Assembly (NCBI GenBank): GCA_942493335.1
Contig: OW818693.1
Coordinates: forward strand, 3,658,001-3,722,000
Direction: 5' to 3'
Origin: JAEWSN01 sp942493335
GTDB lineage: Bacteria > Bacillota > Clostridia > DSM-8532
DNA: 64,000 bases
The notes under the pieces: generated by a model
The model's input: the letters and a program-made list of their open reading frames with translations, nothing else
Told to the model about the DNA's origin: nothing
Databases searched by the model: none
In this document: positions 51,459 to 59,516 of the stretch, one piece after another
Numbering within the stretch: the stretch's first letter is position 1
Layout of the letters: every line of letters begins with the position of its first letter
Translations under genes and position numbers: made by a program

Positions 51459-52703
51459 ATGATGGAAAACACAAGACAGGATCGGGAAATTCTTCGAAAA
51501 CTTGCAGTCCGGTACATGGAAGCGGCGCAGCTGCCTGTGCATCGGGAAAAGCTCGAGCTTTGGAAGGCTCTGAACAGGGGGGAGATGCAGCGGCCGATGG
51601 TCCTCATCGACCAGCTTCCCTGGCATGAGCTCAACGGGGAAGGGGAATTGACGCTTCTGACACAGGATCCCCTGTGCCGGCAGATCGAACGCGAATTGCG
51701 GCAGACCCTCTACAAGTGGGATCATTTTCCCGTGGACATGGTTCTCGAACCCTTCCTGACCATTCCGAAGTCCATCCGGAACACCGGATACGGTATCAGC
51801 GTCGACGAGGACACGCAGATCACGGATTCTGTCAGCGATGTGGTATCCCACCGGTTTCACAACCAGCTGAAAAACGAGGAAGATGTCGGGAAAATCAAGG
51901 ACATGGTCATCACGCATGACGCAGCGGAGAGCAAAAGATGGCTGGAACAGGCGGAAGACCTGTTCCAAGGGGTTGCACCCGTGCGTCAGAGCGCAGGACT
52001 TCAGTTTCATCTGGGCGTCTGGGATTATCTTTCCATGCTCATGGGTGTCCAGGACATCTACTTTGACCTGATGGATCGGCCGGAATTCCTGCATGCCTGC
52101 ATGGAACGCATCACCTCGTCCGTCATGGCCGGCATCCGGCAGGCGGAGGTTCTGGGGCTCCATAACGACACCATCAGCCTCTGCCACTGTTCCCATACCT
52201 ATACAGACGAGTTTCTTCCCGATTTTGGCATGGGAAAGGGACCCTCAGCGAAGAACAGCTGGGCCTTTGGACTCGCACAGCTGTTCTCCTCCGTTTCTCC
52301 CGCCGTGACGGAAGAATTCGAGTTGCCATACATCACCCGGATGGCGGAATGTTTCGGCATGGTCTATTACGGCTGTTGCGACCGGCTGGATGATCGGCTT
52401 GATCTCGTCAAGCGGATCCCGAATGTGCGGAAGGTTTCCTGCAGTCCCTGGAGCAACCGGGATGCCTTTGCCGAGAAAATCGGCCCTTCCCTGGTCCTGT
52501 CCAACAAGCCAACGCCTGCACTGCTGGCGGAGTCCGAACTGGATTACCGGGAAATTGAAAAGGACCTGCGGCATACGCTGCAGGCCGCTCGGGCAAACCG
52601 TGTGAACCTCGAGTACATCCTCAAGGACGTCTCGACTGTCCGGTATCAACCGCAAAGACTGACACAGTGGGCGGATACGGCGATGAGGGTCGTGTGCGGG
52701 TGA
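51459..52703 (+). CDS. UroD-fold protein 3, diverged
   Basis: The ATG at 51459 follows CGGAGG. With 414 residues it is longer than its two neighbours and has an extra N-terminal helical part. The zinc-type HxC motif of the other two is replaced by YYGCCDRLDDR (Cys306, Cys307), so metal binding must differ. ISLCHCSHTYTDEFLPDF and QLFSSVSPAVTEEFELPY form the barrel rim. It belongs to the large uncharacterised UroD-like group and completes the AraC-linked cluster. Confidence 0.82.
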   Translation: MMENTRQDREILRKLAVRYMEAAQLPVHREKLELWKALNRGEMQRPMVLIDQLPWHELNGEGELTLLTQDPLCRQIERELRQTLYKWDHFPVDMVLEPFLTIPKSIRNTGYGISVDEDTQITDSVSDVVSHRFHNQLKNEEDVGKIKDMVITHDAAESKRWLEQAEDLFQGVAPVRQSAGLQFHLGVWDYLSMLMGVQDIYFDLMDRPEFLHACMERITSSVMAGIRQAEVLGLHNDTISLCHCSHTYTDEFLPDFGMGKGPSAKNSWAFGLAQLFSSVSPAVTEEFELPYITRMAECFGMVYYGCCDRLDDRLDLVKRIPNVRKVSCSPWSNRDAFAEKIGPSLVLSNKPTPALLAESELDYREIEKDLRHTLQAARANRVNLEYILKDVSTVRYQPQRLTQWADTAMRVVCG

Positions 52704-52764
52704 ACGGGCAAGCGCGATGCAAGGCTCCAATAGGTTTCGTGAGCAAGAGGGGATACAGGCGGCG

Positions 52765-53169
52765 TCATTCCAGACTGTCCCTGCACAGTTCGAAGAGATT
52801 CCCTTCCGGATCACGGAAGTATACGCAGCGCATATACCATTCCGGAATCGTCTGCGGCTCGCCCATGAAGACTACGCCGTGGGCTTTCAGTGCGGTGTAG
52901 TCGGCATCCACATCATCCGTAGGGATGATGTAAACGGCCTGATCCACGCGTCCGGTTCCGGTCAACGCCTCATATCCCTTGTAGGTTCCCTGATGCCTGC
53001 CGAAGAAAATGGAAAGGCAGGGCTTCTCTCCGCCCGGAACCTTGAAGGAGGCGAACGTGTCTTCCCTTGTTCCCCAGAAGGGTTCCAAGCCCAGCTTTTG
53101 CACATAGAAATCATGACATGCGCTGAAATCCTCGACCAGCAACCGGATGCCAAGTTCGTTCATTTTCAT
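52765..53169 (-). CDS. VOC-family (glyoxalase/bleomycin-resistance) protein
   Basis: The 134-residue single VOC domain starts at ATG 53169 behind GAGGAT. LGIRLLVEDFSACHDFYVQK opens the first beta-alpha unit and VYFRDPEGNLFELCRDSL closes the second with the metal-ligand Glu. It converges with the UroD cluster and has no operon partner. The specific reaction or ligand cannot be read. Confidence 0.88.
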   Translation of the reverse strand: MKMNELGIRLLVEDFSACHDFYVQKLGLEPFWGTREDTFASFKVPGGEKPCLSIFFGRHQGTYKGYEALTGTGRVDQAVYIIPTDDVDADYTALKAHGVVFMGEPQTIPEWYMRCVYFRDPEGNLFELCRDSLE

Positions 53170-53326
53170 CGGTTTTATCCTCTTTCATACAATTTTAGTC
53201 GGAGCAGACTTCATCAACCATTTTCATTGAACCGGCGATAATCAAGGAGTATGGGGTGGGACTCCTGCAATTGTCACAATCGTCATTCGCCATTCGGAAC
53301 GATACCAATCAATTGCCGGATCCATA

Positions 53327-53731
53327 TCATTCGACCGTTCTCTTTGCAAACGTCAACTTTTTCTTCAACTCCCGATTCTGCTCCGCGCGGAACAGGACGA
53401 TCTTCTCGACTAGATCAAGCGGCAGCGGGGCGGCCATCGGGAGTTGGACTGCACCCTTCGAGAATTTCAGCTTGCGTTGCCGGAACTCCTCCTCGAACCG
53501 TTCCACTCCTTCCGCCCCCGGATACAGGCCGATGTGCCGGTTGAAGGCTGCGAAATGTATCAGGTTCCCGTTCAGGAAAAAGGTCGGCATCTGCCAGCTG
53601 ATTTTCTCCGATGCTTCAGGAACAAGATTGCGGATCAGCTCGCGAAGCGTGTTGAGGCGGTCCTGTACTTCGGAGGGGAATGTGGCGATGTAGGCATCGA
53701 TGGTCTCAATGGGCTTTCCTGAAATTACCAT
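53327..53731 (-). CDS. DUF1801/YdhG-like protein
   Basis: The 134-residue protein starts at ATG 53731 with GGAGGATATGAC upstream. IDAYIATFPSEVQDRLNTLR and SEKISWQMPTFFLNGNLIHF, then HIGLYPGAEGVERFEEEF, are the usual blocks of the DUF1801 family, which includes YdhG of Bacillus, described as a frataxin-like iron chaperone. The fold is small and soluble. The iron role is by family only. Confidence 0.88.
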   Translation of the reverse strand: MVISGKPIETIDAYIATFPSEVQDRLNTLRELIRNLVPEASEKISWQMPTFFLNGNLIHFAAFNRHIGLYPGAEGVERFEEEFRQRKLKFSKGAVQLPMAAPLPLDLVEKIVLFRAEQNRELKKKLTFAKRTVE

Positions 53732-53802
53732 GTCATATCCTCCGTCAGATGCGATCGAATTGCTCCTTTAGGACCGTAATGAATGGGGAGCCGGGGATGG
53801 CA

Positions 53803-53857
53803 TGAGGCTGGGTTGAGGCTGCGTTGAGGATGCTTTGAGGCTGGGATGAGGCTGGGA
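53803..53857. repeat. Five tandem 11-bp repeats
   Basis: Five direct units of 11 bases with core TGAGGCTGGGA occupy 53803-53857 with few changes, in the spacer between the Nudix gene and the DUF1801 gene. This is the cleanest of the short arrays in the window. Confidence 0.9.
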
Positions 53858-53883
53858 TGGATAGGCAATCGGGAAGGGCATGC

Positions 53884-54960
53884 TCAGTGGCGGGCAAGGT
53901 ATTCCAGGACTGCTGTTTCCCGCCCAACCCAGCGGTTCATGCTCGCCGCCTGCGCAGCCAGGAGTACGCGATTGTTTTCAATGGCGGCTGAGACGGGGAT
54001 CCAGACCGGTTCGAACCCCATTTCCGCCTCATAGTCGTCCAGGTTCTGAATCCCGCTGTCCGAATCGATCCCGCATTCATAATAATGGGAAATCATCTCG
54101 AAAAAAGCCTCCGGATCCCGGATATCGGGGTGGCGTTCCGTTGCGGTTCCGAGTTTCCTGCCAACCCGGATCATAACATGGCCGGTTTCCTCCAAGACCT
54201 CCCGGCGAAGGGTTTCTTCATGGCTCTCGCCTTCCTCGAGACCCCCGCCTGGAAATTTCACGTCTCCGCGATTGTTCCGTACCATCAGCAGGAGCCCATT
54301 CCGCTCGATAACCGCTCGGACGGCGGTTCGCCGGATGATGCGCGTGCCAACCGCGGCTTCGGGCGGAAGGCCGAAGGAGAGTGAGAAGGCCTTGATCGGG
54401 GTGATCACTGCCGGATTTGTTTTTCCCATCCGTGATTTCATCAGCGCCAGTCCTTCCCGGAGCAGAAGCGGTTGGATGTCCGGATAGGTCAGTCGCGATG
54501 GCTCATCGTCGAAGTGTTCCACCGTGCCGATTTCCGAATCGGGCAATGGGCCGAGTTCTGAAACGTCCGCAAGGAAAATTCGGCCATAGGAGGGCTTCCC
54601 GTCCCGAACGACGGAATAGGTGCGAAGCGGTTCCAGCGTGAAGGTCAGCGCGCCTGTTTCCTCGAAAAGCTCCCTGCTTGCTGTCTGAATGACGGTTTCG
54701 CCCGCTTCCCGTCTGCCGCCGGGGATTTCCCATGTATCGCGCTGTTTGTGCCGTACATAAATCCAGCGATCATCATGCCGTGTTAACAGGACAGCATAAG
54801 CGATCTGTTCTTCCGGGATTTCAGCCAGATCATGGAACAATACCTGCATCCTTTTATGATCCCTTTCGTTCAGTTGATTCGCTACATGGTATGAATTGTA
54901 CCGAGAGGGAAAAGAGTCTGCAATCGCATCAGGCAGGGCCGTCTGAATCTCAACGGGCAT
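53884..54960 (-). CDS. Double-Nudix hydrolase
   Basis: The 358-residue protein holds two Nudix domains in tandem. The first box is GGRREAGETVIQTASRELFE followed by ETGA (about residues 82-105). The second is GGGLEEGESHEETLRREVLE followed by ETGH (about 242-265). Both keep the REUXEE glutamates that bind Mg2+. The start at 54960 directly follows the stop codon of the J-protein gene, so translation is likely coupled; ATG 54849 is a later alternative. Such enzymes clear nucleoside diphosphate derivatives. Two active boxes in one chain is uncommon. Confidence 0.85.
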   Translation of the reverse strand: MPVEIQTALPDAIADSFPSRYNSYHVANQLNERDHKRMQVLFHDLAEIPEEQIAYAVLLTRHDDRWIYVRHKQRDTWEIPGGRREAGETVIQTASRELFEETGALTFTLEPLRTYSVVRDGKPSYGRIFLADVSELGPLPDSEIGTVEHFDDEPSRLTYPDIQPLLLREGLALMKSRMGKTNPAVITPIKAFSLSFGLPPEAAVGTRIIRRTAVRAVIERNGLLLMVRNNRGDVKFPGGGLEEGESHEETLRREVLEETGHVMIRVGRKLGTATERHPDIRDPEAFFEMISHYYECGIDSDSGIQNLDDYEAEMGFEPVWIPVSAAIENNRVLLAAQAASMNRWVGRETAVLEYLARH

Positions 54961-55431
54961 TCAGTCTCCGACCAGTCTCCGATAAATATCCAGCAATTCG
55001 ATGAATTGCTCATTGTCTCCGCCATGATCGGGATGCAGTTTCTTGGCGAGTGCTCGAAATCGTTTTTTGATCTCCGTGCTGTCGGCAGTGTAATCCAACC
55101 CCAGCCATTCGAGAGACGCCGGGTCGTACAGCCCGTCTTCCGGGTAGCCGTTCTCCTCGGCCATGCATCGGTACATGTGATGGAAGTAGTCCTGGATGGC
55201 AGCCCTGAATGCGTCCCTATCCATGGATTCCAAAAGGGACAGGGGATATTTCACCTTCCGGGTGCAGGTTTCGTGCAAATCAAAGTACGCATCCCAGATG
55301 AGCGGCGGCAAACGGGCGGGTTCAGAGCGGATTTCGCTGCCGTCGGTCTGTTCGCTGCGGTTGCCGAAGCGGAGCTTGCGTTCGAGTTTTTTCAGATTCC
55401 GGATTTTCCTTTTCAATTCATCCCGATTCAT
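54961..55431 (-). CDS. Protein with C-terminal J domain
   Basis: The 156-residue protein has a basic N-terminal helix (MNRDELKRKIRNLKKLERKL), a middle helical region and a J domain at the very end (about 110-156), with FRALAKKLHPDHGGDNEQFI containing HPD. It lacks Gly/Phe and substrate-binding domains, so it is not a general DnaJ but recruits DnaK to a specific client. The downstream Nudix gene starts at the adjacent base. What client it serves is unknown. Confidence 0.85.
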   Translation of the reverse strand: MNRDELKRKIRNLKKLERKLRFGNRSEQTDGSEIRSEPARLPPLIWDAYFDLHETCTRKVKYPLSLLESMDRDAFRAAIQDYFHHMYRCMAEENGYPEDGLYDPASLEWLGLDYTADSTEIKKRFRALAKKLHPDHGGDNEQFIELLDIYRRLVGD

Positions 55432-55542
55432 AAGAAGCTCCGTTCAATCCGGACGATTTATGCGGGAGACACATGCGGTCAGCATCCCGCGACGCAGGTG
55501 GCGTCTGCGGTTCATTCGGCATAGCCTCCAGCACCGTTTGTG

Positions 55543-56313
55543 TCATGGGAGGGGTGCATCTTCATGCTTTTCGCAAAAAGGAGAGGTGCCGTCGAAAGTG
55601 TTCTTGTATGTGCACATCCACGCTGGAACGAATCCGCTCCGGTGCGCGACGGATTGGGAGGGAATGTTTGAGGAGGCGGTTCCGTAATAAGGCAGTTTTC
55701 CGCGTTCCAGAATCATCTGGGCCAGATGGGAGACAAGGCAGGATGCAAGGCCCAATCCGCGGAAGGGAGGCAGTACGTCGATACCGATCTGCCAAAGGGT
55801 CTCGCAGTCTGCAGAAGCACCGGCCATGCCGACGATCACATCGCCCGCCAGGGCGGATACGACAAGGACATCCGGCCGCGGATGATGGACATCATACAGG
55901 ATGGCATTGTCGAACCCCTTTGTCTCGTATAACGAATGGATTTCCCTGCCTTCCCGGATTTCAAGCCTCAGGCCGTCAGGACAGGGAAGCGGCTTCATCG
56001 TCTTGTTGTCCGGGACGTAATAGAGGGAATGTCCATAGAAAAATGGAGCGAAGAACAAGTCATCCCTGCTTTTGCCCATGAGAACCGGGCTGATTTTTGC
56101 CAGTAGCCAGTCATCGGCAGACACCACAATGCCGGTGCCCATGGTTGCGGCTTCCAGATACGGGGTCTGCCGCTCGAAGGGTCTGCGCCCCCCATTCAGG
56201 CGTGCTTCGCATAATGTGAGGCCTTCCCGGATAAAATCCCCAGGTTCGCAGTTCATGTCGATGGCCAGTTGCCGGCGAACGATTTCCCTCATGTCCGATT
56301 TACTGAAACCCAT
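55543..56313 (-). CDS. GNAT-family N-acetyltransferase
   Basis: I place the start at ATG 56313, six bases after AAGGAG, although an earlier ATG (56331) is in frame. The 256-residue protein has an N-terminal half of unknown type and a C-terminal GNAT domain (about 140-235) with the acetyl-CoA loop region DVLPPFRGLGLASCLVSHL (RxxGxA) and YGTASSNIPSQSVAHRSGF. The acceptor is unknown. No operon partner is evident. Confidence 0.85.
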   Translation of the reverse strand: MGFSKSDMREIVRRQLAIDMNCEPGDFIREGLTLCEARLNGGRRPFERQTPYLEAATMGTGIVVSADDWLLAKISPVLMGKSRDDLFFAPFFYGHSLYYVPDNKTMKPLPCPDGLRLEIREGREIHSLYETKGFDNAILYDVHHPRPDVLVVSALAGDVIVGMAGASADCETLWQIGIDVLPPFRGLGLASCLVSHLAQMILERGKLPYYGTASSNIPSQSVAHRSGFVPAWMCTYKNTFDGTSPFCEKHEDAPLP

Positions 56314-56656
56314 GCCATTCTCCTTGTTCATGATCCGGAAATGTGCAGGACAGGATATTGCATGCGATGGAAAGCTGCGTCATTGCATAGGACATGGATA
56401 CCACCTTGCTTCGAACATTCAAGAACAGGGTTTTCACTGAATGAGGAGATTATATCCAATGGATCGGGGATTATCAAACCGAGGGACGATGGATACGCAT
56501 GATTCCGCCAAAGGTCATGAAGAAGCGGTTGAAGGAGTGGTATATCCGGAAGAGGATTGAACTGGGCCGGTGAATTCGATACGATGAAGAGGCGACTGAG
56601 ATACGCAACAGGGAACAGGATGACGGCGGGAGCAAACACGCAGGAAGGAATCACCC
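56314..56656. other. Divergent spacer before the coiled-coil lipoprotein
   Basis: This 343-base spacer separates the GNAT gene (minus) from the lipoprotein gene (plus). A weakly AT-rich stretch lies around 56450. I see no promoter with good spacing, no hairpin with a T tract and no credible small gene. Short frames here lack binding sites. Confidence 0.5.
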
Positions 56657-57583
56657 ATGCTGGCTTGGAAGCGGAACATGATTTGCCGGGTCCTTGTGAT
56701 GACCCTCTCCACCCTCATCCTGGGGGGATGTGCGGAAGATCATGAGCAGATGCTGCTGCGACGGGACTACTCTGAGCTTCAAATCCAATACGACAAATTG
56801 ATGGATGAGAAGGAAGCGCTGGATCTTGAGAAGATCGGGATGCTTCTCCAGATCAATGAAACGGGTGAAAAATATCGGAAGGCTGTCGAGGAGAATCGCA
56901 CGCTCAAGACGGAAAATGAAAGTTTGCAGGACAAGAATGCGTATGCCATGAATCTCCTGAATGATGCGTCTTTTGACTGGATGTCCCGGACGGGATGGGA
57001 TTCGGTGGAGGTGGAGGCCTACGGAGTGAAAATCAACCTCGAGGAAACCCGGGAAAAGGCTGTTCAACCGGCGAGCTTCATTGGCGCATTTTCAAGGGGA
57101 TTCGAGCCGGAAGCCATGCCGGAAGGGTTTGGCCGGTATCGGTTTACCGGCAATGGCGAAACACATGTGATCGAAATCTTTCGGGACCATCTTTTCCGAT
57201 ATGATGACGTTTTCTACAAGTGTGAGGGCAATGCGGCCTGCCTGGTGGAAGCGATGCTTCCTGCACGGGCGGACTGGCTTGCCGCAAACAACCTGCTCGA
57301 GCACATCTACAACAGTACGGCTGTTCTGACGGAGGATCTGATCTTCCCGCCGCAAGAACAGGTTCAAAGCCTGGCCCTACTGCTGGGGCGACTCGAAAAA
57401 GTCGAAAAACCCGCAGAGGACAAGGTCGGGAAGCTGAATCATTCAACCTCCTTTTACTGGCAGGGGAATATCGTTGTGGCGGATTTTTACGACAAATATG
57501 TCCGGCTGCGGTATGACAAGCAGGAAGAATGGCTGGAAACCGGAGAATACGGACCCATTTCCGGTTTATTCAATGCCGGATGA
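56657..57583 (+). CDS. Coiled-coil lipoprotein of unknown function
   Basis: The ATG at 56657 follows AGGAAGGA. The 308-residue protein has a lipoprotein signal ending LILGGC, then a Glu/Lys-rich coiled coil (about 28-95, with MDEKEALDLEKIGML and ENRTLKTENESLQDKN), then a globular domain (about 100-308) of mixed strands. I recognise no catalytic motif. It should sit on the outer face of the membrane. It converges with the chemoreceptor gene downstream. Confidence 0.75.
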   Translation: MLAWKRNMICRVLVMTLSTLILGGCAEDHEQMLLRRDYSELQIQYDKLMDEKEALDLEKIGMLLQINETGEKYRKAVEENRTLKTENESLQDKNAYAMNLLNDASFDWMSRTGWDSVEVEAYGVKINLEETREKAVQPASFIGAFSRGFEPEAMPEGFGRYRFTGNGETHVIEIFRDHLFRYDDVFYKCEGNAACLVEAMLPARADWLAANNLLEHIYNSTAVLTEDLIFPPQEQVQSLALLLGRLEKVEKPAEDKVGKLNHSTSFYWQGNIVVADFYDKYVRLRYDKQEEWLETGEYGPISGLFNAG

Positions 57584-57687
57584 AGGTTGCCCGGTCATGG
57601 TTGTTTCAGCTGATTCGCAGAGCCAAGGTTATTGCGTCTTGTGGACCTGGGCGAGGTTATTTCGCTTGAGGGGTGGCAGGGCCGAAG

Positions 57688-59220
57688 TCATTCCGCAGCA
57701 AGCCGGTTCAGTTGCGTGCTCAGGTCGTCTACGATGGAAATGCGGTCGATGAGGCCTTTCACCGTATCCTGCTGTGATTCCGCCACACTCAGGATTTGCG
57801 CAGAGGTTGCGGTGTGTTCCTCAAAGACGGCTGAGATGTTTTCGAGCTTATCCTGTGTCTTGTCGAACATGCTTTTTGCCTCATCGAGCACAGTGATTTC
57901 GTGATGCAGCTGTTCGTCCACATCCCGGACGGTTTTCGCGAGGGAACCGAACATGCCGTCAAGTCGCCCGAGCCGTGTATGTCCGGCATCCACGGCCTCC
58001 GTACCCTTGGTGACTTCGCTGAGGACTTTGTCCGTCTGTTCGTTGATGGCGATGGTGATCTGCTGGATATCCTTGACGGTGTGGGCCGACTGATCGGCCA
58101 GCTTCCTGATTTCCTCCGCAACCACAGCGAAACCACGGCCGCTTTCCCCTGCCCGCGCGGCTTCAATGGCTGCGTTCAGGCTCAATAGATTTGTCTGTTC
58201 CGCGATGGTTTCGATGGAGGAGAGGAACCGGTTGATGTCCGTCATGCGGAGCTTCAGATCCGTGACAGTTTCCTGTGCGGTACGGATGGTGGTCCGGATA
58301 TCCCGCATCTGTTCCGTCATGTCCCGGACATTCGCTGTTCCGACACCGACCTGCTGCGCTGTTTCCGAGAAAGCACGTCCGATCCGGTGCGTCATTTCCG
58401 CAGCCTGGGACAACTTGGAATTGGATTCCGCGGCGTAATCGGAGATCTGTACGATGTCGCGGGTGCTGTGATCGATCCCCTGGCTGATCTCCGTGAGGCT
58501 GTTTGTGATGTCCCTGATGTTTCCACCGGTGAGTTGGATGTCCGTACGCAACTCATGGGTGTTCGTATGAAGGGTATCGGATGCATTGCGGATTTCATGA
58601 AAAGTCATTTCCAGTTTTTCCGAAGTATCCGAGGCCGACTTGCTTTTGGCCATGACGAGATCCAGAAGCTTCCGGGCACCTCTTGAACCGGAGACCGCAA
58701 TGAGTCCCGCGAAAAGGAAGGAAAAATAGCGGACTGGCAGCGTGGAACTGCCTTCAGGCATGAGCTCGGGCTTGAGTATGAAAATGACTGCAAGATCGGC
58801 CACAACACAGCCGATGCTGCTGAACAGGGCAATACCGAGACTGTTGTAGAAAAAGGAAAGCAGGATGGCGATATACATCATGGCCACGCTTTCCTTGACA
58901 GGCGTCACGAAACGGCAGGTCAGGATGACCAGAATGACGGTCAAGACCATGAAGTAAGGGCTCCAGGCTCTATCCAGGTTCCGGAAGAGGACAAGGAAGT
59001 TCACGAGGCAGATTCCTGCAAGCACTGCGATTGCGATGGCCAGCTCGACCAGACCCAATTCGGATCTACCCGCCAATATGGTCGCGGAGGTGGTCAGGAT
59101 GATGGCGATGATCATCACTACTGTGGCAAGACCGGCACGGGCGTGGTTTTCCAGCATGTTCTCCTTCAGGAGATCGCTTCCGGTCCGGTAGGTCCGCAAA
59201 AGCTTTTTTGGAAACAGCAT
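57688..59220 (-). CDS. Methyl-accepting chemotaxis protein without external sensor domain
   Basis: The ATG at 59220 follows GGAGGTGA; codons further upstream in frame have no site. The 510-residue protein has about six membrane segments in the first 200 residues with only short loops, then a long cytoplasmic coiled coil. The conserved hairpin tip is IAEQTNLLSLNAAIEAARAG followed by ESGRGFAVVAEEIRKLA, which contacts CheA and CheW. No Cache, four-helix or HAMP domain is obvious, so the signal may be sensed within the membrane or inside the cell. Confidence 0.92.
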   Translation of the reverse strand: MLFPKKLLRTYRTGSDLLKENMLENHARAGLATVVMIIAIILTTSATILAGRSELGLVELAIAIAVLAGICLVNFLVLFRNLDRAWSPYFMVLTVILVILTCRFVTPVKESVAMMYIAILLSFFYNSLGIALFSSIGCVVADLAVIFILKPELMPEGSSTLPVRYFSFLFAGLIAVSGSRGARKLLDLVMAKSKSASDTSEKLEMTFHEIRNASDTLHTNTHELRTDIQLTGGNIRDITNSLTEISQGIDHSTRDIVQISDYAAESNSKLSQAAEMTHRIGRAFSETAQQVGVGTANVRDMTEQMRDIRTTIRTAQETVTDLKLRMTDINRFLSSIETIAEQTNLLSLNAAIEAARAGESGRGFAVVAEEIRKLADQSAHTVKDIQQITIAINEQTDKVLSEVTKGTEAVDAGHTRLGRLDGMFGSLAKTVRDVDEQLHHEITVLDEAKSMFDKTQDKLENISAVFEEHTATSAQILSVAESQQDTVKGLIDRISIVDDLSTQLNRLAAE

Positions 59221-59516
59221 CTGATTCACCTCCGGGGATGCGGAATCTGCGTGGCGTCGAACCAAGCGCTTTCCCACAATTATATACCCACAAGGATCGG
59301 CGCGGTAGAAACATTCTTTGTCAGCGTCTCCCCCCTTCATATGAAACAAGACCCCCGTGCGGAAAGAGCACACGATGGGTAGAATGGAAAGGACGGAACG
59401 TTCAGATCCGGGATTGCCATAAGGCATGGATTGCGGTTCCGGATTGTCCCATTACGATTATAGTGTAATCAGACGATCTGGATTTCGTCAGCATGCAAAG
59501 CACAGGAGGATGTACG
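59221..59516. other. Divergent spacer between chemoreceptor and rhamnosidase
   Basis: The left side carries the chemoreceptor ribosome binding site. The stretch near 59450 is AT-rich and could hold the rhamnosidase promoter (TTACGATTATAGTGTAATC is imperfectly palindromic). No TTACATGTAA site is present. Confidence 0.45.

Noticed and set aside
51178..51462. Open frame containing the GFRYMK-type repeat peptide
   Set aside because: It starts inside the second UroD-like gene in another frame and has no binding site. The repeat is better seen as a DNA-level tandem duplication.
53803..53857. Possible small CRISPR array
   Set aside because: The 11-base units are directly adjacent with no unique spacers between them, and no cas gene is present.
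54008..54019. GGTTCGAACCCC, resembling the T arm of a tRNA
   Set aside because: It lies inside the double-Nudix gene, and no acceptor stem, anticodon arm or D arm can be folded around it. No tRNA or rRNA gene was seen in the window.
55172..55180. GTACATGTG, a near match to the TTACATGTAA operator
   Set aside because: It lies inside the J-protein coding sequence, away from any promoter, and the flanking bases do not continue the palindrome.
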